From: CAYTOF01 sp964439435 | GTDB lineage: Bacteria > Bacillota > Clostridia > Oscillospirales > QAMX01 | Assembly: GCA_964439435.1 (NCBI GenBank) | Contig: CAYTOF010000007.1 | Location: 1-48,082, forward strand | Length of the DNA: 48,082 nucleotides | Direction of reading: 5' to 3' | Part shown: positions 16,763 to 25,017 of the stretch, piece after piece | Numbering within the stretch: the first letter of the stretch is position 1 | How the letters are laid out: each line of letters begins with the position of its first letter | Made by a program: the position numbers and the translations under genes | Notes under the pieces: generated by a model | Databases searched by the model: none | What the model saw: only the letters and a program-made list of their open reading frames with translations | Told to the model about the DNA's origin: nothing

Positions 16763-18544
16763 TTATTCGTCAAACCCTTCGATTTTAATGCCTGTGTAGA
16801 AATACTTTACTATCTGATCAAATGTCCAGTCCGCCTTGGCCATGCCAAGGGAGGCGTGTGCACTCATGCCCACATTGTGTCCCCAACCACGGCCGTCAAA
16901 GACGAAGACGCGGGGAGCACCCGGATCATCTGCTATGATAATTTCCTGTATTCCATCTGCGGTGAGGGCTTTTCTGCCTTCGGGCGGCAGAGGCACGGTC
17001 TCACCGTCCCCGTTTATGACATAGGCACTTCCAAGCCCACCTGCAAGGATTGTATCGGAATCGTTGACATACACGATTGATGAGCTATATACTTTGAAAT
17101 TGTGGCTTAGCAAAGTGTTTGTCCCAAGCAACATGCGCATGGGCTCTTTGCTCACGGTCAAGCTCTTGGGCTTGTCTGAACTGTCTGTACCCGTAAAGGT
17201 CAAGCTGTACACATTGCCGACCTCTGTGAGTTTTGAGACATACACATTGTTTATCGTTTTGAATCCATGTCCTTGGGCGTTTAGCTTTGTCAATATCTCC
17301 TCGGCAGTCTGTGTTCTTGTCCAGAGGCCATAATTTGCAACGGACAGAGATTCAAACTCCGCCACGGGCTTGGCGCGCAGATAAGGCAGAACTCCAACCC
17401 ACACGTTTTCACTATTTTCCGTCCATCCTCCGCTGGAGGAGTGATAAGCCGCTTGGATGGGCTTGCCCTCGTATGTCAATATCATCCCGGATATCGCTTT
17501 GATGCAGTTTTTGATTTTCTGCGTCAGATTGGTGGTTCCGCCATAGACCTGGCAGTGTTGGCCGACACACACATCGTATCCGGAATGCCTGTTTCTACTG
17601 CTGACTCCAAAGGTCGCCGCGCAGAGGGAGAGGGCTTTCAGACACTCCTCGGGCCAGGTGGTGTTGAGCTCGTAGGGGGTGACTCCGCAAATGTATTGGG
17701 TGAGGTTGACAACATTGACGACAGTGAAGCTCGTGTCGCTGTTTTTGACAAAGTCAAAGCCGCCGTAATACTTGCTTCGAACAGAGGTGTTGAACTCCAG
17801 GGTTTTATACCAGGTCTCTGTTTCGGAGCCTATCTCTTCGGAGACAACACCTCCATAGGGTAAGAGCGCCAGTTGGCGTGATGCGCCGTCCCATTGAAAG
17901 AGAATGTCGTTGTTTCTGGTGACGCTGTAGGCATTTGCCCCGCCCCCAGTGCGTTTCAGCGTGGCAGTTGCATATCCTTGTGTGGCGTTGAGCCTTGAAG
18001 TGATGGTCTGCTTTGCTTCATCCGCGGCTGCGGCTGAGGTGAAACGCCCTATGCGCACACGATAACCCGAGCTTGTGTAGGCGGGAAATGTGTAATACTT
18101 TGTGATTTCGTTGACCTCTTGGCAAGCGGCATCAAGTGCGCTTTGCCCGCTGAAACTGACTTCAAGCTCCAAATGATACCCGCCTATGAGAGAGCCTTGA
18201 TCTGCATATCTCAAGTTGACATAGTCAAAATTTTTGTCCCGAATGACGGTGACGGCGGTTTTTCCGCCAAGGGTGTAAATGTCCACAAAATCCCTGCTGT
18301 CGACATAATAACCCGCCTTAAACCCTGTTCCTGTTCCCGAAACAATCTCAAGCTTGGCATAGGCCTGGGCAAGCCGTGCTGTCGTCGAACCATAATATGA
18401 GTTCAAAGCCACACGCACGGTGTAGTCGTGGTAGTCCATATCGGCACTCACCTGCATGGCGGGAAAGACGGTGGTGAGCACCGCCATTATGAGTATCAGC
18501 GCCACAAAGCGCATGGTTTTTTTTGCATTGCTTGGGTCAGTCAT
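16763..18544 (-). CDS. SpoIID/LytB domain protein with SPOR-like region
   Basis: 593 residues with an N-terminal signal segment (about 11-34, hydrophobic, ending VSA). Around 155-197 is a SPOR-like unit (YRVRIGRFTSAAAADEAKQTI), which may bind peptidoglycan. The SpoIID domain follows, with TWPEECLKALSLCAATF holding the conserved acidic residue, then HSGYDVCVGQHCQVYGG, HSSSGGWTENSENVW and GRGWGHNVGMSAHASLGMA near the end. SpoIID proteins are lytic transglycosylases acting on denuded glycan strands during engulfment; LytB-type relatives act in vegetative cells. The usual AVAART after the acidic residue reads LCAATF here. It points to a sporulating or formerly sporulating lineage but does not prove sporulation. 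First gene of the spoIID-queA-thuA run. Confidence 0.9.
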   Translation of the reverse strand: MTDPSNAKKTMRFVALILIMAVLTTVFPAMQVSADMDYHDYTVRVALNSYYGSTTARLAQAYAKLEIVSGTGTGFKAGYYVDSRDFVDIYTLGGKTAVTVIRDKNFDYVNLRYADQGSLIGGYHLELEVSFSGQSALDAACQEVNEITKYYTFPAYTSSGYRVRIGRFTSAAAADEAKQTITSRLNATQGYATATLKRTGGGANAYSVTRNNDILFQWDGASRQLALLPYGGVVSEEIGSETETWYKTLEFNTSVRSKYYGGFDFVKNSDTSFTVVNVVNLTQYICGVTPYELNTTWPEECLKALSLCAATFGVSSRNRHSGYDVCVGQHCQVYGGTTNLTQKIKNCIKAISGMILTYEGKPIQAAYHSSSGGWTENSENVWVGVLPYLRAKPVAEFESLSVANYGLWTRTQTAEEILTKLNAQGHGFKTINNVYVSKLTEVGNVYSLTFTGTDSSDKPKSLTVSKEPMRMLLGTNTLLSHNFKVYSSSIVYVNDSDTILAGGLGSAYVINGDGETVPLPPEGRKALTADGIQEIIIADDPGAPRVFVFDGRGWGHNVGMSAHASLGMAKADWTFDQIVKYFYTGIKIEGFDE

Positions 18545-18640
18545 TGTTCTCCTCTGTTAAACACCAATGTGTGTTTATAGGCCGCAATTCACTGTGTTTT
18601 TCTTCTTTTTGAAAAACCAAAGCCTGTTTCAATGTATTTA

Positions 18641-18669
18641 TTGACACAAAACATGCTGTTTGCTATAAT
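18641..18669 (+). promoter_or_regulatory. Perfect consensus promoter of the lysine operon
   Basis: TTGACA at 18641-18646 and TATAAT at 18664-18669 with a 17-base spacer exactly match the vegetative sigma consensus. The leader to the asd start is about 137 bases and AT-rich, with a TTTTATATATAAAA palindrome at 18777-18790. I see no lysine riboswitch. Confidence 0.92.
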
Positions 18670-18812
18670 ATAGTGAAGCTTATCGCATTTGGCAAAGGCA
18701 GCTTGAGCAGTATTTTTTAGCTTTATCTGTGAGAGCATTATACAATAGTTCATATTTTTTTTCAAGATAAATCGTTTTTTATATATAAAACAGTCCGTTA
18801 ACAGGTGAATTT

Positions 18813-19898
18813 ATGAGAAAATACAAAGTTGGTATACTTGGCGCCACCGGCATGGTGGGTCAGAGGTTCGCTCTTTTGCTTTCAGACCACCCCTGGTTTG
18901 AGATTTCGGCCTTAGCTGCAAGCCCCCGAAGTGCGGGAAAAACATACGAAGAAGCATGTGGCAACAGGTGGATTATGCCCTCTCCCATGCCTGAATATAT
19001 GCAGAACATGATAGTGGTCGATGCGGCCGCAGACATGGACAAAATCGCCTCAGAAGTTGATTTTGTTTTCTGCGCCGTTGATATGCCCAAGGCCGAGACC
19101 CTCGCCCTTGAAGAAGCCTATGCACGTGCAGGGATTCCCGTCATGTCAAACAACAGTGCAAACAGATTTACACCTGATGTGCCGATGATCATACCGGAGA
19201 TAAACCCTGGCCATGCCGAAATTATCAAATCTCAAAGGCAAAGGCTCGGCACGGACAGAGGGTTTATCGCCGTCAAATCCAATTGCTCCCTGCAAAGCTA
19301 TGTTCCCGCCCTGCATCCCCTGTTGGATCTCGGTGTAGAGCGCGCTTTGGCATGTACATATCAGGCCATCTCAGGCGCGGGCAAGACCTTTGAGTCCTGG
19401 CCCGAAATGGTGGACAATGTCATCCCCTTCATCGGAGGCGAAGAGGAAAAAAGCGAACGGGAACCGTCAAAAATCTGGGGCACTCTCAAAGACAATGCTA
19501 TTGTTCCCAGAGACTTGGTGCCAATCACGTCCCAGTGCATCAGAGTGCCTGTGAGTGACGGTCATCTCGCCGCTGTTTTTGCCAAGCTGCAAGACTTTCC
19601 GGGCCTTGATGAAATCAAAGCACGTTGGGCCAACTTCCACGGTCTGCCACAGGAGCTTTCCCTGCCCAGCGCTCCAAAACAGTTTTTACATTATTTCGAT
19701 GAAGAAAACAGACCTCAGACCGCTCTTGACAGGGATCTTGAAAATGGAATGGCCGTTTCCCTTGGCAGGTTGCGCGAAGATTCCCAGTACACAATCAAAT
19801 TTGTCAGCCTTTCTCACAACACCTTGCGTGGCGCCGCGGGTGGCGGAGTTTTGATGGCTGAGCTTCTGTGTGAGCTTGGATATGTCAAAAGGAATTAG
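18813..19898 (+). CDS. asd: Aspartate-semialdehyde dehydrogenase
   Basis: 361 residues. It reduces aspartyl phosphate to aspartate semialdehyde with NADPH, the branch point to lysine, threonine and methionine. It has the NADP-binding GATGMVGQRF (10-19), the SNNSANR stretch (112-118), the active-site Cys158 in SNCSLQ, and ISGAGKTFE after it. The length and block spelling fit the archaeal/fungal-type Asd branch rather than the short E. coli type. AGGTGA lies 5 bases before the ATG. First gene of the asd-dapA-dapB operon. Confidence 0.96.
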   Translation: MRKYKVGILGATGMVGQRFALLLSDHPWFEISALAASPRSAGKTYEEACGNRWIMPSPMPEYMQNMIVVDAAADMDKIASEVDFVFCAVDMPKAETLALEEAYARAGIPVMSNNSANRFTPDVPMIIPEINPGHAEIIKSQRQRLGTDRGFIAVKSNCSLQSYVPALHPLLDLGVERALACTYQAISGAGKTFESWPEMVDNVIPFIGGEEEKSEREPSKIWGTLKDNAIVPRDLVPITSQCIRVPVSDGHLAAVFAKLQDFPGLDEIKARWANFHGLPQELSLPSAPKQFLHYFDEENRPQTALDRDLENGMAVSLGRLREDSQYTIKFVSLSHNTLRGAAGGGVLMAELLCELGYVKRN

Positions 19899-19990
19899 CT
19901 TTCTTTTGAGTTTAAACAATTATATTGAAGTCTGCTTTGACCGCTCGTGCGGCCTAAACGGGCAATAAATAAAAAAAGGAATTGATTTTT

Positions 19991-20878
19991 ATGAAAAAGC
20001 CTGTATTTTCGGGTTCGAGCGTGGCAATTGTCACACCATTTAACGACGACTATTCGGTTGATTTTGATTCGCTGGCTCGCCTTATTGAATTTCAAATCAG
20101 CAATGGGACAAAGGCCATAATAATCTGCGGCACCACCGGTGAGGCTTCCGCGTTGGACGATGACGAGCACAAAAAGTGTATTGAGTTCTGCGTCAAGCAG
20201 GTAAATGGGCGCGTTCCCGTTGTCGCCGGCACAGGCAGCAATGACACCTTTTATGCCACGCAGCTTTCCCAATATGCGGAGAGTGTGGGTGCAGATGCCC
20301 TTTTACACGTCTCACCCTATTACAACAAAACAACCCAAGCAGGCCTTGTGAAACATTTCACATATATCGCCGACCGCGTAGAAATCCCCATCATTCTTTA
20401 CAATGTGCCCTCCAGGACAGGAATGTCCTTTACCGCCGAGACCTACAAAACCCTCTCTATGCACCCGATGATCAACGGTGTCAAAGAGGCTTCAGGCAAT
20501 TTTTCCCTCATAGCTCAAACTTTCTCGCTCTGCGGTGATGATTTGAACATGTGGAGCGGCAATGATGACCAGATTGTGCCCATCATGTCTCTTGGCGGAT
20601 CCGGTGTCATCTCCGTCGCTGCCAATGTCGCCCCCAAAGCTATATCCGAAATCTGTGACACATATCTGCAAGGGGAGCACATGGCCGCCGCTAAGTTGCA
20701 GGCATATTGGTTTGACCTCTTAAACGACATGTTTTTGGAGGTAAACCCCATACCTGTCAAAACAGCGATGAAGGTTCTTGGGCTTTGTTCAGACGTTTTG
20801 CGCATGCCTCTGTGTGAGATGGGAAGTGCCCCACGGGCAAAACTTGTGAAAACACTTGAAAAATACAACCTCATCTGA
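19991..20878 (+). CDS. dapA: 4-hydroxy-tetrahydrodipicolinate synthase
   Basis: 295 residues. It condenses pyruvate with aspartate semialdehyde in the first committed step to diaminopimelate and lysine. It shows the TIM-barrel motifs GTTGEASAL (48-56), SPYYNK (108-113), ILYNVPSRTG with Tyr138, and the Schiff-base Lys165 in GVKEASG. The ATG at 19991 is used; a TTG nine bases upstream lies almost on the AAAGGA site. It follows asd by 92 bases and precedes dapB by 61. Confidence 0.98.
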   Translation: MKKPVFSGSSVAIVTPFNDDYSVDFDSLARLIEFQISNGTKAIIICGTTGEASALDDDEHKKCIEFCVKQVNGRVPVVAGTGSNDTFYATQLSQYAESVGADALLHVSPYYNKTTQAGLVKHFTYIADRVEIPIILYNVPSRTGMSFTAETYKTLSMHPMINGVKEASGNFSLIAQTFSLCGDDLNMWSGNDDQIVPIMSLGGSGVISVAANVAPKAISEICDTYLQGEHMAAAKLQAYWFDLLNDMFLEVNPIPVKTAMKVLGLCSDVLRMPLCEMGSAPRAKLVKTLEKYNLI

Positions 20879-20939
20879 TATTTGCCGCACAAAAAACGAA
20901 CCGCATTCTCTTTTTTTGCGCCATTAAGGAATAAAACAT

Positions 20940-21698
20940 ATGACAAGGATAATCTTGACAGGATGCAACGGCCGCATGGGCAAATCCATTGCGGCTCTTG
21001 CAAAGGAAAACGAAAATACGGTTATCGTCGCCGGTGTCGACATTGTAAGTGCCTCCTGCGGGGACTTTCCCGTTTACAACGACATTGCGCAGTGCACGGT
21101 TGATGCCGATGTCGTCATCGACTTTTCCCACAAAAATGCTCTGTCCTCAGTGCTTAGCTATTGCCAAGAGCACAACCTCCCGGCTGTCATAGCAACTACG
21201 GGGCACGACGCGGAGCACCTGACTCTGATTGAAGCTGTATCTGCTCAGATTCCTGTTTTCAAAAGCGCCAATATGTCAATTGGTATAAATCTGCTCGCCG
21301 ATCTTATCAAGCGTGCCACCGCAGTTCTCGGGGATGCCTTTGACATAGAGATTGTCGAAAAGCATCACGGCAAAAAATTGGATGCCCCCAGCGGCACAGC
21401 ACTCCTACTTGCCGATGAAGTTGCGTCGATTGGCAACGTAAAGCACTATGTCTATGACCGCCACGCCGTGCGCAAGGAGCGGGACAAGTCGGAAATCGGC
21501 ATACACGCCGTGCGAGGAGGCACGATAATCGGGGACCACGAAGTCATCTTTGCCGGTTACAACGAGGTCCTCACACTTTCTCACTCCGCCCAGAACAGAG
21601 AGGTTTTTGCGTCCGGTGCCCTGCGCGCCGCCGTGTTTATGGCAAATATCAAAACACCCGGGCTATACGACATGAACAGCTTGATAAAGGACATCTAA
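20940..21698 (+). CDS. dapB: 4-hydroxy-tetrahydrodipicolinate reductase
   Basis: 252 residues. It reduces hydroxy-tetrahydrodipicolinate with NAD(P)H. The nucleotide-binding start is ILTGCNGRMGKSI, followed by ATTGHD and the substrate-binding block VEKHHGKKLDAPSGTA with the catalytic His/Lys. AAGGA precedes the ATG. Last gene of the lysine operon, closed by a strong terminator. With asd and dapA it gives three consecutive steps from aspartyl phosphate; lysC, the aminotransferase and lysA are not in the window. Confidence 0.98.
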   Translation: MTRIILTGCNGRMGKSIAALAKENENTVIVAGVDIVSASCGDFPVYNDIAQCTVDADVVIDFSHKNALSSVLSYCQEHNLPAVIATTGHDAEHLTLIEAVSAQIPVFKSANMSIGINLLADLIKRATAVLGDAFDIEIVEKHHGKKLDAPSGTALLLADEVASIGNVKHYVYDRHAVRKERDKSEIGIHAVRGGTIIGDHEVIFAGYNEVLTLSHSAQNREVFASGALRAAVFMANIKTPGLYDMNSLIKDI

Positions 21699-21710
21699 AT
21701 CAAATAATCC

Positions 21711-21743
21711 GCCGCGGCACGTTTTCTTGCCGCGGCTTTTTTT
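21711..21743 (+). terminator. Intrinsic terminator after dapB
   Basis: GCCGCGGCA (21711-21719) pairs perfectly with TGCCGCGGC (21728-21736), followed by seven T's. Confidence 0.95.
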
Positions 21744-21842
21744 ATATCCAAGGCATAAGAAGCTGCTCAGATCAGCACTCAACGCCAATCCCCTCTGAAA
21801 AGCAAAGGCATGTCCCTTGCCTATGTCTGTGAAAGGAACAAA

Positions 21843-23453
21843 ATGATGAGAAACGACTTTGATTTTCCATATCCTTCCCTTCGGTATCCCGTGTATTGCG
21901 GACGCAGTGCCCTGTGCACCTCTCAGCAACTCGCGGCAGAGGCAGGGCTTGAAATACTCAGAAGCGGCGGCAATGCAATCGATGCCGCAGTGGCTGCAGC
22001 CGCATGTCTCACCGTTTTAGAGCCTCAGTCCAACGGTATCGGCGGAGATGCCTTTGCGATTGTCCACACCGGCGGCCGCATATACGGTTTGAATGCCTCC
22101 GGTTGGTCGGGTAAACTCTGCACCTTGGACGCCTTCAAGCGGATGGGATATGAGAAGATGCCTCAAAGGGGGATACACTCGGTGACAGTACCGGGCGTGC
22201 CTTGGGCATGGGCGGCGCTTTCAAATCGCTTTGGGAAAAAAAGCCTTGCGGAAAATCTTGCACGCGCGATAGACTACGCAGAAAACGGATTTATAATCTC
22301 TCCCATTATGCACCGTGCCCTGTGTGGCGGCGCAGACCTGTATAGAAAAGCTTTAACCGCCGAAAATAGCGGTTTTCAAACCTGGTTTGACTTGTTTGCG
22401 CCACAAGGCAAAATCGCTTCAGTGGGAGAGAAAATCAATCGCCGCGCCATCGCAAAAAGCTTGTCAGATATAGCCAAGAGTGATGCACGGGAGTTCTATG
22501 AAGGAGATATTGCCTTGCGGATGGATGCGTTTTCAAAAAAACTCGGCGGTTATCTGAGATACGAGGACTTTGCGCAGTTTTCCCCACAGTGGGTGGAACC
22601 CATATGCACAAATTATCGCGGCTATGAGGTTTGGGAAATTCCTCCAAACGGCCAAGGCATTGTCGCTTTGATGGCACTTAATATACTGAGTCATTTTGAT
22701 TTTGACAAAAAAGACAGTGTGCGCACATGGCACACTGCCATTGAAGCCATAAAACTTGCCTTTGCCGATGGCCTGGAGTATATTGCAGATCCGGCACATA
22801 TGCGCATCGGTATAGATACGCTGCTCTCACCGGATTATGCCAAAACTCGTGCGTCACATATAAAGGAAAGGGCAAGTGCCCTCTGTCCGGGCACACCCAA
22901 GGACGGCGGCACTGTCTATCTTTGCGCCGCCGACAATGAAGGAAATATGATCAGCTACATACAGTCCAATTTCAACGGTTTTGGATCCGGACTTGTCATT
23001 CCGGGTACAGGCATAGCCCTCCAAAACCGCGCCTTTGGATTTTCCTTTAAAGAGGGTCACGCCAACTGCATTGCTCCTCGAAAGCGCCCTTATCACACGA
23101 TTATTCCGGCTTTTATAACACAAAACGGCATGCCCGTCGGACCTTTCGGCGTGATGGGTGGACACATGCAACCCCAGGGGCACACACAAGTGGCGATGAA
23201 CCTCATAGACTTTGCCATGAACACGCAATCAGCCCTTGACTGCCCGCGTTTCCGCTGGAACAGCGGTCTCAATGTCAGCATTGAAGCCTTTGCGGGCGAT
23301 GAAATCCTTGCGGGCCTCTCCGATAAGGGTCATGACTTGAACATCACACCCCGTGGAAGCGACTTTGGGCACGGGCAAATTGTGCGGCATGTAGGTGATG
23401 GCTTTGAATGCGGGACGGAACCACGGACGGACGGTGCCGTGTGCGCTTGGTGA
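21843..23453 (+). CDS. Gamma-glutamyltransferase-like protein (cytosolic, YwrD type)
   Basis: 536 residues from the ATG at 21843; a second ATG at 21846 is equally possible, as AAAGGA lies 5-8 bases before them. It belongs to the gamma-glutamyltranspeptidase (Ntn hydrolase) family, with EILRSGGNAIDAAVAA (37-52), PQSNGIGGD (61-69) and the autoprocessing Thr357 in DGGTVYL. Further on are IQSNFNGFGSG (373-383) and the PYHTIIPA/GVMGGHMQPQGH blocks (416-447). It has no signal peptide, unlike exported Ggt, which fits the intracellular YwrD-type group. It probably cleaves gamma-glutamyl bonds, but the real substrate is unknown. It is flanked by terminators on both sides, so it is its own transcription unit. 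Confidence 0.9.
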   Translation: MMRNDFDFPYPSLRYPVYCGRSALCTSQQLAAEAGLEILRSGGNAIDAAVAAAACLTVLEPQSNGIGGDAFAIVHTGGRIYGLNASGWSGKLCTLDAFKRMGYEKMPQRGIHSVTVPGVPWAWAALSNRFGKKSLAENLARAIDYAENGFIISPIMHRALCGGADLYRKALTAENSGFQTWFDLFAPQGKIASVGEKINRRAIAKSLSDIAKSDAREFYEGDIALRMDAFSKKLGGYLRYEDFAQFSPQWVEPICTNYRGYEVWEIPPNGQGIVALMALNILSHFDFDKKDSVRTWHTAIEAIKLAFADGLEYIADPAHMRIGIDTLLSPDYAKTRASHIKERASALCPGTPKDGGTVYLCAADNEGNMISYIQSNFNGFGSGLVIPGTGIALQNRAFGFSFKEGHANCIAPRKRPYHTIIPAFITQNGMPVGPFGVMGGHMQPQGHTQVAMNLIDFAMNTQSALDCPRFRWNSGLNVSIEAFAGDEILAGLSDKGHDLNITPRGSDFGHGQIVRHVGDGFECGTEPRTDGAVCAW

Positions 23454-23493
23454 TTGTTGAACTAAATACTGCATGTTTTGTTTTTCACATGTA

Positions 23494-23528
23494 AAAAGAG
23501 TATCGAATGCTACACTCGATACTCTTTT
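23494..23528. terminator. Bidirectional intrinsic terminator
   Basis: AAAAGAGTATCGA (23494-23506) and TCGATACTCTTTT (23516-23528) are exact reverse complements around a 9-base loop. It lies between the convergent ggt-like gene and the zinc-ribbon gene. Confidence 0.93.
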
Positions 23529-23542
23529 CTTTATTTAAATAT

Positions 23543-24487
23543 TTATTTTGAATCCACGTCAAAGACAATTTCCATTGAAAAACTACCCTTGAAGCTTTCG
23601 AAGCTTTCAATGTCAAACTTCAATTCCATGGTTACCACGCCATAAAGCCTGTAGTCTGATTTTTTCCCTTCATGAGCCGTGATCTTGTATTCCATTTTCG
23701 AAGACATCCCATATTCGTCTTCTACTTCCTTGCCTTCTGCCACACCTTTGACAAACTTCACGTCATCAAGCTCGATTTCGTCTCCTCCAAAGAAGAGATC
23801 CTCAGCTGCGGTCAGCTCTAAGTAATCATCGCCAAGATAAACGTCGCATTTGATATCTTTGCCTTTTAGATCTTTCAGCTCTTCCAGTTCATCCAGGTCG
23901 ATGCCCCAGCTTTCTGCAAAATCTTTAAAGCCACTGTCAAATTTGATGTTTTTGATTGTCACAGTGCCCTTATAGCTTCCTTCGAGCGCGCTGTGTTTAA
24001 CATCTTTCAATACGGCTCCGCCGCCGCCGCCGCCTCCGAGTACGACAATCAAAACAATAACGGCTACGAGCACAACGCCTCCGATTATGAGACCGGTCAT
24101 GAGACCTTTTTTACTTTTTTTAGCCGTTGGCGGCGTCTGGGCATAGGGATATTGCTGTGGATATTGACCACCGGGGGCATATGGCGTTTTTTGTTGCGGC
24201 GGTTGTTGCTGCCACTGCTGTTGTTGTGGCTGCTGTTGCTGTGGTTGCTGTTGCTGCCACTGTTGTTGCGGTGGTTGTTGCTGCTGAGGTTGTGGTTGCC
24301 ACTGCTGCTGCTGAGGTTGCTGCGGCGGTGGTGGTGGTGGCGGTTGCCACTGTTGTTGCGGTGGTCCTTGTGGTTGCTGCTGGGGTTGTTGCGGTTGTGG
24401 GGCAGGCATTTTAGCGCCGCAATTTCCGCAGAATGGTGCGCCTTCTTCCCCTTGGGCACCACAGTTTTGACAAAAGACTTTTGCCAT
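23543..24487 (-). CDS. Zinc-ribbon, Gln/Pro-rich single-pass membrane protein
   Basis: 314 residues in four parts. A zinc ribbon (Cys6, Cys9, Cys20, Cys23) opens the protein. Residues 31-99 are almost only Gln and Pro with regularly spaced Trp (QQQW units). A TM helix is at about 129-150, followed by seven glycines. The last 150 residues are a soluble, acidic, beta-rich domain (EGSYKGTVTIKN, CDVYLGDDYLELTA). By the positive-inside rule (KKSKK before the helix) the ribbon and Q/P tract should be in the cytoplasm and the C-terminal domain outside. I recognise no family for the outer domain. GGGAGGGAG precedes the ATG. It stands alone between a terminator and its own extended -10 promoter. Confidence 0.88.
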   Translation of the reverse strand: MAKVFCQNCGAQGEEGAPFCGNCGAKMPAPQPQQPQQQPQGPPQQQWQPPPPPPPQQPQQQQWQPQPQQQQPPQQQWQQQQPQQQQPQQQQWQQQPPQQKTPYAPGGQYPQQYPYAQTPPTAKKSKKGLMTGLIIGGVVLVAVIVLIVVLGGGGGGGAVLKDVKHSALEGSYKGTVTIKNIKFDSGFKDFAESWGIDLDELEELKDLKGKDIKCDVYLGDDYLELTAAEDLFFGGDEIELDDVKFVKGVAEGKEVEDEYGMSSKMEYKITAHEGKKSDYRLYGVVTMELKFDIESFESFKGSFSMEIVFDVDSK

Positions 24488-24524
24488 TTATTCTCCCTCC
24501 CAATATTTTTAAGCTGTTGAAATT

Positions 24525-24533
24525 ATTATATCA
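24525..24533 (-). promoter_or_regulatory. Extended -10 promoter of the zinc-ribbon gene
   Basis: The minus strand reads TGATATAAT about 38 bases before the ATG; no good -35 box is seen. Confidence 0.5.
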
Positions 24534-24688
24534 TAATGTTGCCAAAAAAGCACCCCTGATAATAATATTCATCTTATTTTTATTTTTTAGTTGCCATCAC
24601 CGAATTTGCATATGACAATCGAGCTTTCAAAAGCATATGGCACCGCCTTTTCCTCAAATAAAAGTTTTCATCAAAGACAAAAAAGTCC

Positions 24689-24717
24689 TTGACAAATGAA
24701 TGGGCAATTGATAAAAT
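24689..24717 (+). promoter_or_regulatory. Promoter of the trpB T-box transcript
   Basis: TTGACA at 24689-24694 and TAAAAT at 24712-24717, spacer 17 bases. Confidence 0.85.
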
Positions 24718-24718
24718 T

Positions 24719-24993
24719 ATATAAATCAATATTAAACCTATGATTGAGAAGAGTAAGCTTGCCGCATGTCAAAGACAGAGAATCGCATCTTCGGTGAAAT
24801 TGCGTTATGACTGGTCAAGCTGAATGGACTCATGAGGGCGGAGCGAAACGATCGTATCGAAGTAGTATCCGACGGGGTGCTCATCCGTTATAGCAGTGAG
24901 CGCGTATGCATGTACGTCAAAGCCGGGCATTTATGCCAATTTGGGTGGTACCGCAGGAATTCTCCTGTCCCATTTTTATGGGACAGGAGTTTT
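24719..24993 (+). promoter_or_regulatory. T-box riboswitch (tryptophan) of trpB
   Basis: The core AATTTGGGTGGTACCGCAGG (24938-24957) is followed by a terminator that the antiterminator would replace. In the stem I region TGAATGGACT (24821-24830) presents TGG at 24825-24827, a fitting specifier codon for tRNA(Trp). Uncharged tRNA(Trp) should switch on trpB. Confidence 0.92.
24962..24993 (+). terminator. T-box intrinsic terminator
   Basis: CTCCTGTCCCAT (24962-24973) and ATGGGACAGGAG (24978-24989) pair perfectly around TTTT, followed by TTTTATATT. Confidence 0.95.
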
Positions 24994-25017
24994 ATATTAT
25001 ATCAATAGGAGGTCGAC

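Noticed and set aside
18670..18812. Lysine riboswitch before asd
   Set aside because: The leader is too short and AT-rich, with no terminator or recognisable lysine aptamer core.
24120..24462. Tandem repeat or CRISPR-like array
   Set aside because: The repetition is of Gln and Pro codons inside one good gene; there are no constant repeats with unique spacers.
23993..24520. Leucine-rich plus-strand frame opposite the zinc-ribbon gene
   Set aside because: It is the reverse of the Gln/Pro codon tract; poly-Leu comes from CAG/CAA read backwards.
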